This document shows positions 10,404 to 19,049 of a stretch of DNA of 64,000 bases, one piece after another (position 1 is the first letter of the stretch; each line of letters begins with the position of its first letter). The notes under the pieces are model-generated. The model was not told the DNA's origin and did not search any database. It was given only the letters and a program-made list of their open reading frames with translations. A program made the position numbers and the translations under genes. Source of the stretch: Flavobacteriales bacterium (GTDB taxonomy: Bacteria; Bacteroidota; Bacteroidia; NS11-12g; UBA9320); contig JACJZV010000001.1 in the NCBI GenBank assembly GCA_020635395.1, forward strand, positions 186,001-250,000. Reading direction: 5' to 3'.

Positions 10404-11459
10404 ATGAGCATTTCTTCAATAGAAAAAATTCTCGACAAAGAAGCCGAGTATCTTTTAGGACACCAATCTAAAACCATTTCAAAAGACCGACTGCATCTTC
10501 CTGGTCCAAATCATTTGGACAACGTTTGGGGCGTTTCAAATCGCAGCCCACAAGTGTTGAGAAGTTTAAATCAAATAATGAATACAGGTAGATTGGCAGG
10601 TACAGGATATGTTTCAATATTACCAGTAGATCAAGGAATTGAGCACTCGGCGGGGGCAAGTTTTGCACCAAATCCGGATTATTTTGATCCGGAAAATATT
10701 GTAAAGTTAGCCATAGAAGGTGGCTGCAACGCTGTTGCTTCTACTTACGGCGTGCTGGCTAGTGTATCAAGAAAATATGCTCACAAAATTCCATTTATCG
10801 TAAAAATCAATCACAACGAATTTTTGAGCTACCCGAATAAATTTGACCAAATCATGTTTGGTTCGGTTGAGGAAGCCTGGAATATGGGTGCTGCTGCCGT
10901 GGGAGCAACTATTTATTTCGGTTCTGACGAATCGAGCCGACAAATAATAGAGGTGGCTCAAGCCTTTGAAAGAGCTCACGAGCTTGGTATGGCAACGGTG
11001 TTGTGGTGCTACCTCAGAAACAGTGATTTCAAAAAAGATGGAGTGGACTATCATGTGGCAGCCGACCTTACCGGACAGGCAAACCATTTGGGTGTAACAC
11101 TTCAGGCCGATATTATTAAACAAAAATTGCCCGAAAATAATGGTGGATATACGGCTATTAATTTCGGAAAAACGCACAACAAGGTGTATAGCGATTTAAG
11201 CTCAGACCACCCAATTGATTTGTGCCGATACCAAGTGGCAAACTGCTATATGGGCAGAGCGGGTTTGATAAACTCTGGCGGTGCTTCGGGCAGCAATGAT
11301 ATGTTTGATGCCGTTAAAACAGCCGTAATAAACAAGAGAGCAGGCGGTTGTGGGCTAATTTCTGGCAGAAAGGCTTTTCAAAAACCGCTGAAAGACGGTG
11401 TGCAACTGCTCAATGCAATTCAAGATGTATATCTTACCAATGAGGTAACAATTGCCTAA
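10404..11459 (+). CDS. fbaB: Class I fructose-bisphosphate aldolase (DhnA/FbaB type)
   Basis: A 351-residue protein of the DhnA/FbaB family of class I aldolases, which form a Schiff base with the substrate and interconvert fructose 1,6-bisphosphate with two triose phosphates. Seen: LPVDQGIEHS near residue 75, GCNAVASTYGVL, the KINHNEF strand, GATIYFGS, and a late phosphate-binding region SGGASGSNDMFDAV with GGCGLISGRKAFQKP. Length and order match the family. It is monocistronic or leads into accD 27 nt downstream. The paralogue-specific substrate is inferred from family membership. Confidence 0.92.
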   Translation: MSISSIEKILDKEAEYLLGHQSKTISKDRLHLPGPNHLDNVWGVSNRSPQVLRSLNQIMNTGRLAGTGYVSILPVDQGIEHSAGASFAPNPDYFDPENIVKLAIEGGCNAVASTYGVLASVSRKYAHKIPFIVKINHNEFLSYPNKFDQIMFGSVEEAWNMGAAAVGATIYFGSDESSRQIIEVAQAFERAHELGMATVLWCYLRNSDFKKDGVDYHVAADLTGQANHLGVTLQADIIKQKLPENNGGYTAINFGKTHNKVYSDLSSDHPIDLCRYQVANCYMGRAGLINSGGASGSNDMFDAVKTAVINKRAGGCGLISGRKAFQKPLKDGVQLLNAIQDVYLTNEVTIA

Positions 11460-11486
11460 ATTCATAGTAGTTTAAAATCAAAAAAT

Positions 11487-12365
11487 ATGAGTTGGTTCAA
11501 ACGTGTAAAAGACGGCATTCTAACAAAAACGCAAGACAAAAAGGCTACCCCCGATGGTCTTTGGGTTCAATGTGCAGAGTGCAAAGCACCTCAGGCCAGC
11601 AAAGATTTTAAGCAAAATTATTATGTTTGTTCCGAGTGTGGGCATCATTCTAGAATAGGTTCTGAAGAATATTTCAGCATATTTTTTGACGATGAAAAAT
11701 ACACCGAACTGTATGACAATATTGTTTCGGCAGACCCCCTGAAGTTTGTTGATAGCAAAGATTATCCAAGCAGAATAAAAGAGGCTCAGGCCAAAACGCA
11801 CTTAAAAGATGCCGTGCGGGTGGCAGAGGGAAAAATGAATGGTCTTAAAGTGGTTATTGCCTGCATGGATTTTAACTTCATCGGTGGCTCAATGGGTACG
11901 GTTATGGGCGAAAAAATTGCCCGTGCCATTGACAGAGCAAGAGAAACAGAAGCACCGGTAATTGTGATTTCAAAAAGCGGCGGAGCCCGAATGATGGAAG
12001 CGGCATTTAGTTTGATGCAAATGGCCAAAACAAGTGCCAAACTGGCTTTGCTTGATAAAGCAGGAATACCATTTGTTTCATATCTTACCGACCCAACAAC
12101 CGGGGGCGTTACGGCAAGTTTTGCCATGTTGGGCGATTTTAATGTGGCGGAACCCAATGCCCTTATTGGTTTTGCCGGACCTCGAGTAATTAAAGAAACC
12201 ATCGGTAAAGATTTGCCAAAAGGTTTTCAGCGAAGTGAATTTTTGCAAGAAAAAGGTTTTGTTGATTTTGTTGTTGAGCGAAAAGATGCAAAAGACAAAA
12301 TTTCGAACCTATTGGCAATGGTAACCGATAAAAAACTTAAACATAAAGAGGAGCAAGCATCCTAA
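11487..12365 (+). CDS. accD: Acetyl-CoA carboxylase carboxyltransferase subunit beta
   Basis: A 292-residue protein beginning with a four-cysteine zinc ribbon (CAEC...CSEC, residues 27-52), the hallmark of AccD. The crotonase-like carboxyltransferase core follows, with GGSMGTVMGEKI, SKSGGARMMEA and YLTDPTTGGVTASFA motifs that build the carboxybiotin and acyl-CoA sites. Together with AccA it moves the carboxyl group from biotin to acetyl-CoA in the first committed step of fatty acid synthesis. accA is not in the window. Confidence 0.96.
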   Translation: MSWFKRVKDGILTKTQDKKATPDGLWVQCAECKAPQASKDFKQNYYVCSECGHHSRIGSEEYFSIFFDDEKYTELYDNIVSADPLKFVDSKDYPSRIKEAQAKTHLKDAVRVAEGKMNGLKVVIACMDFNFIGGSMGTVMGEKIARAIDRARETEAPVIVISKSGGARMMEAAFSLMQMAKTSAKLALLDKAGIPFVSYLTDPTTGGVTASFAMLGDFNVAEPNALIGFAGPRVIKETIGKDLPKGFQRSEFLQEKGFVDFVVERKDAKDKISNLLAMVTDKKLKHKEEQAS

Positions 12366-12407
12366 CAAGACAAATTTTTAACTTAGACATTTTATAAAAA
12401 AGATAAT

Positions 12408-12788
12408 ATGAATTTTCCTTCAGATTTAAAATACACCGCCGACCACGAGTGGGTAAAAGTAGATGGAGACACAGCTACCATTGGTATTACTGATTTTGCC
12501 CAAAGTGAATTGGGCGATGTTGTGTTTGTAGAAATTGAAACACAAGGTGAAAACCTGAATGCAGGAGATACTTTTGGAACAGTTGAGGCGGTAAAAACAG
12601 TTTCCGATTTATATATGCCGGTGGCTGGAGAAATCATCGAGGTAAATGCTGAATTAGAAGCCTCGCCAGAGAGTGTTAACTCAGATCCGTATGGAAATGG
12701 TTGGATGATAAAGGTAAAAATGGCAGACATGGCCGAGGTGGACGGTTTGATGGATGCCGAAACATACAAGGCCAGCATAGGTCACTAA
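12408..12788 (+). CDS. gcvH: Glycine cleavage system H protein
   Basis: A 126-residue lipoyl-carrier protein. The lipoylated lysine is in FGTVEAVKTVSDLYMP (about residue 64), with the typical start KYTADHEWV and end PYGNGWMIKV. It shuttles the aminomethyl group between GcvP, GcvT and Lpd. It is followed 4 nt later by the VanZ-like gene; the gcvH-vanZ-tonB order near sprA looks like the arrangement I recall from other Bacteroidota. Confidence 0.96.
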   Translation: MNFPSDLKYTADHEWVKVDGDTATIGITDFAQSELGDVVFVEIETQGENLNAGDTFGTVEAVKTVSDLYMPVAGEIIEVNAELEASPESVNSDPYGNGWMIKVKMADMAEVDGLMDAETYKASIGH

Positions 12789-12792
12789 ATCA

Positions 12793-13194
12793 ATGGCAAA
12801 AAGCTACAAACTCACCGTTTTGATTGCTGTAATCATTGTGGTTTTGAGTTTGATGCACATCAACAATTTGCCAAAAGTTGGAGTAAAGGCAATCGATAAA
12901 ATTGGCCATTTTTTGGCCTATTTTGGGTTGTTTTTGGTGGCTGCGTTCGAAACAATGGCAAAATTCCGTTGGTCAAATGTACGCTACCGTTCGTTAATTG
13001 TCATATTCATATTGTGCAGTGGTTTTGGAGTGCTAATGGAAGTTTTGCAGGCATGGTTAACCACCTACCGACACTTTGATTATTTAGACATGACGGCAAA
13101 TATGACAGGGGCTGGCATTGGGTTTGTGTTTTTTTCAATTGGGTTTAAAACCATTAAAAAGAATTGGGATAAATTTAAAACCACCGTTTACTAA
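12793..13194 (+). CDS. VanZ-like family membrane protein
   Basis: A small protein of 133 residues with about four hydrophobic helices. It carries the VanZ-like signature DKIGHFLAYFGLFL in the first half and MEVLQAWLTTYRHFDYLDMTANMTGAGIG in the second. VanZ-like proteins are integral membrane proteins of uncertain role; the namesake lowers teicoplanin sensitivity. It starts 4 nt after gcvH, so it is probably in the same transcript. Confidence 0.85.
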   Translation: MAKSYKLTVLIAVIIVVLSLMHINNLPKVGVKAIDKIGHFLAYFGLFLVAAFETMAKFRWSNVRYRSLIVIFILCSGFGVLMEVLQAWLTTYRHFDYLDMTANMTGAGIGFVFFSIGFKTIKKNWDKFKTTVY

Positions 13195-13230
13195 AGATTT
13201 TTTAACAGTATGGAACTACAATTTTTGATA

Positions 13231-13238
13231 TAAATTTG
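13231..13238 (+). promoter_or_regulatory. Candidate -7 element before the first tonB
   Basis: TAAATTTG matches the Bacteroidota -7 consensus TANNTTTG and lies 25 nt before the tonB start at 13263. No clear -33 element was found, so this is weak. Confidence 0.3.
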
Positions 13239-13262
13239 TAGAACCTTTAAAAGAGAAAAGAC

Positions 13263-13961
13263 ATGGAAGCTAAAAAGAACAAAAAAGTTGACGTAAGCAG
13301 TTATCGCTTAATGTTGTTCCTTTTGGGAATGTGTATTTCGTTGGGTGGTGTTTATGCCTTGATGAAATATGAAAAAGAAAAAGTGAACGTAAACACCCAA
13401 AATTTGGCAAAACACGAAGAGGTAATTGCCGAGGTGGAAAACACCGAGTTTGAACAAGAAATTCCGTTGGAGCCTCCTCCACAGCAAGAAGAAGAATTGG
13501 TGGAAATTCTAAAAGAGGTGGATGACGAGGTGGTTATTCCTAAAGTTGAATTCAAAGCACTTGAATTTGACGAAGATGAGATGAACAAAGGAAATCTTTT
13601 CAAAGATGATGGACCTGGCGAGGATAATGAGACCTATGAATGGTATAGCGTTTCTGAAAAAGCTGAGTTCCCTGGAGGAGATTTGGAAAGGGAAAAGTTT
13701 ATTCAACAAAATATTTCAATACCTGATTTGGCTATTAATGAGTCGGATGGCGGAACTGTTTTCGTGAGCTTTATTGTCGAAAAGGACGGTAGCATAAAGA
13801 ATGTGAAAGTTGTAGAAGGCGGTAGAAAACTTGGTTATGGTTTGGAAGAAGCTGCGGTGGAAGTGGTAAAAAAATTCCCGAAATGGTCGCCGGCAAAGCA
13901 AGGAGATAAACCAGTTAGAATGAATTTTCAGGTACCTATCCGTATAAAGATTGATAACTGA
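13263..13961 (+). CDS. TonB-family energy transducer (first of two)
   Basis: A 232-residue protein with a short basic N-terminus, one membrane anchor (LMLFLLGMCISLGGVYALM, residues 17-36) and an acidic, Pro/Glu-rich spacer (PLEPPPQQEEELVEIL). The TonB C-terminal domain (about 135-232) has FPGGDLEREKFIQQN, GTVFVSFIVEKDG and FPKWSPAKQGDKPVRM. It carries proton-motive energy from an ExbBD complex to outer-membrane TonB-dependent receptors. ExbB and ExbD are not in the window. It is a close paralogue of the next gene. Confidence 0.9.
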   Translation: MEAKKNKKVDVSSYRLMLFLLGMCISLGGVYALMKYEKEKVNVNTQNLAKHEEVIAEVENTEFEQEIPLEPPPQQEEELVEILKEVDDEVVIPKVEFKALEFDEDEMNKGNLFKDDGPGEDNETYEWYSVSEKAEFPGGDLEREKFIQQNISIPDLAINESDGGTVFVSFIVEKDGSIKNVKVVEGGRKLGYGLEEAAVEVVKKFPKWSPAKQGDKPVRMNFQVPIRIKIDN

Positions 13962-13981
13962 TTTTTATAAAATATTTCTAC

Positions 13982-14012
13982 AAAGGGGAGTCAAAATTTG
14001 ACTCCCCTTTTT
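13982..14012 (+). terminator. Rho-independent terminator after the first tonB
   Basis: Stem AAAGGGGAGTCA / TGACTCCCCTTT with a short A/T loop, followed by a T run. Twenty bases after the tonB stop. Confidence 0.9.
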
Positions 14013-14190
14013 TGTTTCCGTTGGTAAAACGATAGTTTCCGTTATTAAACCAAATCAGAACAAATTGAGGCGGTTTTGAAATAAATATGTGTCACAATTA
14101 ATTGATTATTAATTATTTATAATCAAATTCTATTTTGTTCATACAACTAACGCTCCATTGCCGAAAATACTATTTAACTCTTTTGCTTCG

Positions 14191-14198
14191 TAATTTTG
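14191..14198 (+). promoter_or_regulatory. Candidate -7 element before the second tonB
   Basis: TAATTTTG matches TANNTTTG, 20 nt before the start at 14218. It shows that the second paralogue probably has its own promoter after the terminator of the first. Confidence 0.4.
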
Positions 14199-14217
14199 AT
14201 AGAAAGAATTTAAGATT

Positions 14218-14928
14218 ATGGAAACGAAAAAAAGTAAAAAAAGCGATATGCGAAAACTGCGTTCAACCCTATTTTTTTTGGGAATGTGTGTGTCTATTGG
14301 CAGCGTGTATGCCATGATGAGTTTTACCAAATATAAGTATGTTCAAAAAACATTGTCGTCAGAGCCCATAAATGATGCCATTTATGAGAGTCCGATGATT
14401 ACCTACCAAACGCCACAAGTAACTTGGAAAAAACCCGACACGAAAATAAACAGCACAAATCCAAGTATTTTAACATCAGTGAGCAACGGGGTTTCAATTT
14501 CAAAACCAACAGTAGAGCAGGGGGCTGTGACAGAAATGCCAGATGGTTGGAGACAGAATAGTGTACCTGATGATAATCTGGAAGATGTGGATAAGATTTA
14601 TTCTCTGTGGGGTTTGGATGTATCAGACAGAGCAAAATTTCCAGGTGGAGAAGAGGCAAGAGTGAATTATATTCAACAAAATTTGATTTTTCCAAATGAT
14701 TTATCGGATGCCCCTAACGGAACCATTTTGGTTACCTTTATCATAGAAAAGGATGGCAGTATAAGTGATGTTAAGGTAAGTCCAGAATCTCGAAGGTTGG
14801 GCTTTGGGTTGGAGGAAGCTGCAATGAATGTGGTAAAGCAAATGCCCAAATGGATTCCTGCAAAACAAATGGACAAACCCGTTAGAATGAGACTGACAAT
14901 GCCCATTCGGATTAACATAGGCAACTGA
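14218..14928 (+). CDS. TonB-family energy transducer (second of two)
   Basis: A 236-residue paralogue of the gene upstream. It has the same basic start (METKKSKKSDMRKLRS), the same anchor with LGMCVSIGSVYAMM, and a TonB C-terminal domain with FPGGEEARVNYIQQN, GTILVTFIIEKDG and MPKWIPAKQMDKPVRM. The spacer (residues 40-130) differs completely: it is Ser/Thr/Pro-rich and neutral rather than acidic, so the copies differ mainly in the periplasmic linker. It is separated from the first by a terminator and has its own candidate promoter. Confidence 0.9.
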   Translation: METKKSKKSDMRKLRSTLFFLGMCVSIGSVYAMMSFTKYKYVQKTLSSEPINDAIYESPMITYQTPQVTWKKPDTKINSTNPSILTSVSNGVSISKPTVEQGAVTEMPDGWRQNSVPDDNLEDVDKIYSLWGLDVSDRAKFPGGEEARVNYIQQNLIFPNDLSDAPNGTILVTFIIEKDGSISDVKVSPESRRLGFGLEEAAMNVVKQMPKWIPAKQMDKPVRMRLTMPIRINIGN

Positions 14929-14953
14929 ATTGTGTTTTAATACTTTTTTTTTA

Positions 14954-14987
14954 GAAGATCCGGCAGGCATTGTCGGATTTTCTTTTT
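14954..14987 (+). terminator. Terminator after the second tonB
   Basis: ATCCGGCA / TGTCGGAT stem (8 bp, one G-T) with loop GGCAT followed by a T-rich tract. It lies in the convergent gap with paaD. Confidence 0.7.
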
Positions 14988-15466
14988 TAAACCGGTTTGA
15001 AACCCTCAAAGGCTTGAAGACAGTTGTTGCAATAATGCAGACTTCGACAAAGAGTAGGGCCAAAAGGGCTTTTTAATTCGGTATTTCGGCTGCCGCAATA
15101 TGGGCAGGGCGTGTCTGATAAAACATCCAACTCCAAATAGCCCGGATGCGGTTTAGGCGGTGCTAATCCATGCTTTAGCAACGCTTTTCTACCTTCCTCG
15201 CTTATCATATCGGTAGTCCAAGTGGTTTCGAAGTTCGTTTTTACTTCCACGTTACCTATTCCCACATATTCCACCAGTCGGTCTTTGACTAATTTTTCTA
15301 AAATTTTCAGTGCCGGGCATCCCGCAAACGTCGGTGTAAGCGTGACTTCAACATTGTCGTCGTTGATAGAAACCTTTGTGACAATGCCCAAATCAACGAC
15401 CGAGATGGTAGGAATTTCGGGGTCTTTAACCGCTTGAAGCCATTCAAGAATGGAGGTCTCCGTCAT
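14987..15466 (-). CDS. paaD: Phenylacetyl-CoA epoxidase subunit PaaD
   Basis: A 159-residue protein. The N-terminal DUF59/MIP18-like domain has DPEIPTISVVDLGIV and TPTFAGCPAL. The C-terminal four-Cys zinc-type motif is CPYC...CNNC (about residues 120-148). PaaD (PaaJ) is needed for maturation of the epoxidase, probably in Fe-S assembly for PaaE. The gene is last in the minus-strand operon and starts directly next to the end of paaC. Confidence 0.92.
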   Translation of the reverse strand: MTETSILEWLQAVKDPEIPTISVVDLGIVTKVSINDDNVEVTLTPTFAGCPALKILEKLVKDRLVEYVGIGNVEVKTNFETTWTTDMISEEGRKALLKHGLAPPKPHPGYLELDVLSDTPCPYCGSRNTELKSPFGPTLCRSLHYCNNCLQAFEGFKPV

Positions 15467-16234
15467 TTACCAATCGGCAGATGGGTCAATGCTATATACC
15501 TCGCACATTTCATCCAGCAACGGTTGCAAATGAGGCGTATGATTTCCGGTTCTTCCACCAAAAACAGGCTTTGAATCGGTCGGAATTTGAAGATTGCAGG
15601 CGTTGAGTAATTGGGTAACTTCTTTTAGCCATTTACCTTTTAAAGACTCTTCGCCTTCAAAAATTCCGGCTTCTTTCAACGTATCTTCGTGTTGTCCGGG
15701 TTCGAAAATGCCAAGAGCAAAAGGCCAAATCTCATTGAGTGAGCTTTGCATACGGGCTTTGCCTTCATCATTGCCGTTAGCTAATTGTTTCACCCAAGCG
15801 TGGGCGTGCATGGTGTGGTATTTTATTTCGCCTTTAAATTTTCGTGCAATGTTTGCCAAACCTTCGTAGCCCGAATGAGTTAAGGATTCGAAACGCACTG
15901 CTTCTGCCATATCAAACAAAAAATGACGCATTAAGCTAAAATCATATTCACCAATAGGTAACTCCACCAATTGGCTGCAATGAAATTGATTAGCGTTTCT
16001 GGTAAATGCCACTGTGTCGGCATCGGCCTCGCCAAGTTCGTGCAATAAATTGTATAAGTGTTCGCTTTGTCCAATTTTGTCCTGAGCCATGCTGCTAAAA
16101 GCAATGTCCTCTTCGAGTAAAGGGCCAAGTCCTGTCCATTCGCTGTTTCTATGTCCGATTATAAGTTGGTCGTCAGCCATTTTGTAGAGTAAATCTTTGG
16201 CTGCTTCAACATGCTTTTCATTAAAAAAATCCAT
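15467..16234 (-). CDS. paaC: Phenylacetyl-CoA epoxidase structural subunit PaaC
   Basis: A 255-residue helical ferritin-like protein, the structural partner of PaaA in the 1,2-phenylacetyl-CoA epoxidase. Family segments: LIIGHRNSEWTGLGPLLEEDIAFSSMAQDKIGQS near the N-terminus, ELPIGEYDFSLMRHFLFD in the middle and GGRTGNHTPHLQPLLDEM near the end. It lies between paaB (5 nt gap) and paaD. Confidence 0.95.
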   Translation of the reverse strand: MDFFNEKHVEAAKDLLYKMADDQLIIGHRNSEWTGLGPLLEEDIAFSSMAQDKIGQSEHLYNLLHELGEADADTVAFTRNANQFHCSQLVELPIGEYDFSLMRHFLFDMAEAVRFESLTHSGYEGLANIARKFKGEIKYHTMHAHAWVKQLANGNDEGKARMQSSLNEIWPFALGIFEPGQHEDTLKEAGIFEGEESLKGKWLKEVTQLLNACNLQIPTDSKPVFGGRTGNHTPHLQPLLDEMCEVYSIDPSADW

Positions 16235-16239
16235 ATTCC

Positions 16240-16617
16240 TTAATTCGCTTTTGTTCGTTCTTTATATGCGTTAATTCTGTCAATCACCTTGTACGTTCCC
16301 GGGTCGCGATAGGTTTTTTCGTTGGTTGTTTCAAAAATATCCGAGTCGAGATATTCTGTGGCCATAACCTGATTGGAGGGAACCACCCAAAGATTTGAAG
16401 TTTCACCTCTACGGGCATATTGTTCTTTGGCATACATCAAAGCCATTTCGTGGTTTGGGGCATGCACAATGCCAACATGCACATGTTGTTGGCCTCTTTT
16501 TGATTGATGAAAAACCTCGAAAGTAGGCAATTGATCCAACTCGGCCAACGGTGTAATGGTGTTGTCAAGTGATAAATTGGCCCGGTCAATTCGTGGATCT
16601 AAAGATTTGTGTATCAT
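16240..16617 (-). CDS. paaB: Phenylacetyl-CoA epoxidase subunit PaaB
   Basis: A 125-residue PaaB protein, a small subunit linking PaaAC dimers. Typical stretches: LPTFEVFHQSKRGQQHVHVGIVHAPNHEMALMYAKEQYARRG and SNLWVVPSNQVMAT. Its ATG overlaps the stop of the upstream T9SS cargo gene by ATGA, which suggests translational coupling with a gene foreign to the pathway. Confidence 0.95.
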   Translation of the reverse strand: MIHKSLDPRIDRANLSLDNTITPLAELDQLPTFEVFHQSKRGQQHVHVGIVHAPNHEMALMYAKEQYARRGETSNLWVVPSNQVMATEYLDSDIFETTNEKTYRDPGTYKVIDRINAYKERTKAN

Positions 16618-17984
16618 TGTTTAACAATAATTTTTGAAGTGTTAATTTTTAAACCATTTACCTGCAAAATATAAAATCCTGCAGGATGGTCTGTCATATC
16701 TATTACGGTGTTTTGGTCGAGAAGTCCTTCCTTTAAAGTTTGACCCATCATGTCGGTCACTGCATAATTAGAACCCCATATTTGGTCAAAACCTTTTACC
16801 GAAAAACTGTTGTTGAACGGGTTTGGATAGACAGCAAGTTTATTTACTCCCAAATCAAAAACGTGGGCAGGAACATCTGTTAACCTAACATCGTCAATTA
16901 AAAGCCAAGTGGTTTCTCCTTTTGGATTGTCAGGATTGCAGGAGGCAATAAAAACGGTTGCACTGTCGGGAATATCCGTTGAAAAATAGGTTATTTCCTC
17001 AGCAACTTGGGTGTAATTGTTTGCAACATCTCCAATTATTTTTTGAACAGTGCCAATGGCTGCTCCATTTTTAAACATTATCAAACCTATACGAGCGGAG
17101 TCGCCATTTTGTGGTTTGTAGGCATAAAAAAATTCAAGATATTTATATCTGCCCGATATAGGGAAGCTGGGGGTCTCGAAGGTTTCAATATCTGTTCCAG
17201 TAAACATTACTCCAGGCATTATGTCATTCCCCAATTTGGTGTTGGTCATTTCTACTGCCAACGTTCCTCCTCGCCCTTTGCTTGATTTGGCCACAATAGG
17301 CTTGGGTAAAATGGTGCCTGTGAGTTGATACAAATATTCATCGGTGGTAAACCAATTGGCCAAAGTTTGCCGTGGATTGTTTTGCCATGTTTCAAAATTT
17401 CCGTTGGGCACGGCTTTGTTTCTGGTAGAAATAGTGGCAAAATGAAAATCGTCAACGATAAGGTACCCGTCATTTTTGGCAGAAGCAGAATCCATGTTTA
17501 ATGAGCTTATCAAAACAGCCACAGAATCAGGATTGGTGCTAAGTTGCCAAGTAATTGGGTATGAAAAATATTGAAACGTGTCAGCACTATTTCCTTCAAT
17601 CGACTCATTGACAAAAGCCAAAGGAGTACCATTTAGATAAAACAAAACGGCCACCTGAGCCGCATCGCCGGCAGCCAAATCATACTTGGCTCTAAAACGA
17701 ACACTTAAAGGTTGCTCATTGTATGCAAAACCTTTAAGATTGTTGTTTACGAAAGGACCGCTGGCCACAAAACCACGTTGTTGGTTGTCGCTTTTATTTT
17801 CTAACTTAATGGCATACGTGCCTTCATATACATCGGTAGATTGAGAAACATTGCCGGCAGAGACCCATCCGTCTAAAACCTTATGTTGTATAACTTGCCA
17901 GTTTTCAAAATTTCCATTGGGGATATTTTGAGCAAATCCGCACAAACTGAACAGCCAAACAGCGATAAATAATAACGGTCGAAT
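16614..17984 (-). CDS. T9SS type A sorting-domain protein inserted in the paa operon
   Basis: From the internal start MIRPLLFIAVWLFSLCGFAQ, a good signal peptide, the product is about 456 residues; the open frame continues 20 codons upstream into the end of paaA, which is unlikely to be used. Two repeats each begin with PNGNFE(N/T)WQ (after the signal peptide and near residue 200) and look like beta-sandwich, carbohydrate-binding-like modules. The C-terminal about 75 residues have the type A sorting features YPNPFNNSF, a Gly/Asp-rich middle and an end KIIVKQ. Thus it is probably exported by the type IX system and anchored or released at the surface. Its place between paaA and paaB, with an ATGA overlap into paaB, is unusual. 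Function unknown. Confidence 0.8.
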   Translation of the reverse strand: MRPLLFIAVWLFSLCGFAQNIPNGNFENWQVIQHKVLDGWVSAGNVSQSTDVYEGTYAIKLENKSDNQQRGFVASGPFVNNNLKGFAYNEQPLSVRFRAKYDLAAGDAAQVAVLFYLNGTPLAFVNESIEGNSADTFQYFSYPITWQLSTNPDSVAVLISSLNMDSASAKNDGYLIVDDFHFATISTRNKAVPNGNFETWQNNPRQTLANWFTTDEYLYQLTGTILPKPIVAKSSKGRGGTLAVEMTNTKLGNDIMPGVMFTGTDIETFETPSFPISGRYKYLEFFYAYKPQNGDSARIGLIMFKNGAAIGTVQKIIGDVANNYTQVAEEITYFSTDIPDSATVFIASCNPDNPKGETTWLLIDDVRLTDVPAHVFDLGVNKLAVYPNPFNNSFSVKGFDQIWGSNYAVTDMMGQTLKEGLLDQNTVIDMTDHPAGFYILQVNGLKINTSKIIVKQ

Positions 17985-18036
17985 CATTTGTTGAAAAATT
18001 GAACTAATCAAAGTTACGGCAATAGTTTTCAAAAAA

Positions 18037-19023
18037 TCAAGCAAACGGTGTCACATATTCAGCATCTTGCTTTAAGATGGCATTTCTTACCCATCTACCT
18101 TTTTCTTCGGCCATTCGTCGCACTGCCAAACGCTCGGCATTGCATGGTCCATCACCATTGATTACTCGCATAAACTCATCCCAATCAGGTTCGGTAAAAT
18201 CCCACAAACCAGTGGCTTCGTTTTTCTTTAAGTTCGGGTCGGGAAGCACCAAGCCTAAATCCCAAATTTTTGGAACGTACATGTTTAAGTAGGTTTGACG
18301 CATATCATCGTTTGATGCCATTTTTACCTTCCATCGCATCAACACCTCTGTATGAACAGAAATTTTGTCGCTTGGGCCAAAAAAGTGCATGATTGGCGGC
18401 CACCAACGGGTAAGAGCTTCTTGCACCATTTGACGTTGTTTTGGGGTTCCGGTGGCTAAGTGCACTACATTGTCGTGACCATATTTAAGGTGAAAAGATT
18501 CTTCGTAACAGATTCGTTCCAATGCACGGCAATAGGGGCCGTAGCTACCTTTTGAGTTGGCCAATTGGTTTACGATTGCTCCTGCATCAATAAGCCATGC
18601 AATAATGGCCGAATCGGCCCAGGTAATGGCCGGATAGTTAAATACATTGCTGTATTTGGATTTTCCTGTAATCAAATCATTTATCATAGCCTCACGGCTT
18701 TTGCCAAGCGTTTCGGCGGCAGAATAGAGCAATTGGGCATGACCCACCTCGTCTTGCACTTTGGCCATCAGAGCCAGTTTTCTTCTAAAACCAGGAGCAC
18801 GGGTTATCCATGTGCCTTCGGGCAACGCACCAATAATTTCGGAGTGAGCGTGTTGCTCAATCATCCGAATCAGTTGTTTTCTATATAAAGCCGGCATCCA
18901 GTCTTGTGGCTCAATTTTTTCTCCGGCAGCAATGCGTGCTTCAAATTCTGCCAGTCTCACCGAATCTTCATCTTTCAAGAAATCCGGTTTTTCGTTGGGG
19001 TCGATATATGCGTTTCCGTACAT
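18037..19023 (-). CDS. paaA: Phenylacetyl-CoA epoxidase catalytic subunit PaaA
   Basis: A 328-residue di-iron oxygenase subunit that epoxidises the ring of phenylacetyl-CoA. The two ExxH iron ligand motifs are visible: DEVGHAQ near residue 91 and YEESFHLKYGHD near 173. Other family segments are SEIIGALPEGTWITRAPGFRRKLALMAKVQ and LGLVLPDPNLKKNE. It is the first catalytic gene of the operon; paaE (reductase), paaG, paaZ and paaK are not in the window. Confidence 0.95.
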   Translation of the reverse strand: MYGNAYIDPNEKPDFLKDEDSVRLAEFEARIAAGEKIEPQDWMPALYRKQLIRMIEQHAHSEIIGALPEGTWITRAPGFRRKLALMAKVQDEVGHAQLLYSAAETLGKSREAMINDLITGKSKYSNVFNYPAITWADSAIIAWLIDAGAIVNQLANSKGSYGPYCRALERICYEESFHLKYGHDNVVHLATGTPKQRQMVQEALTRWWPPIMHFFGPSDKISVHTEVLMRWKVKMASNDDMRQTYLNMYVPKIWDLGLVLPDPNLKKNEATGLWDFTEPDWDEFMRVINGDGPCNAERLAVRRMAEEKGRWVRNAILKQDAEYVTPFA

Positions 19024-19049
19024 GTTGAGATATTTAGATTGTGTGATGC

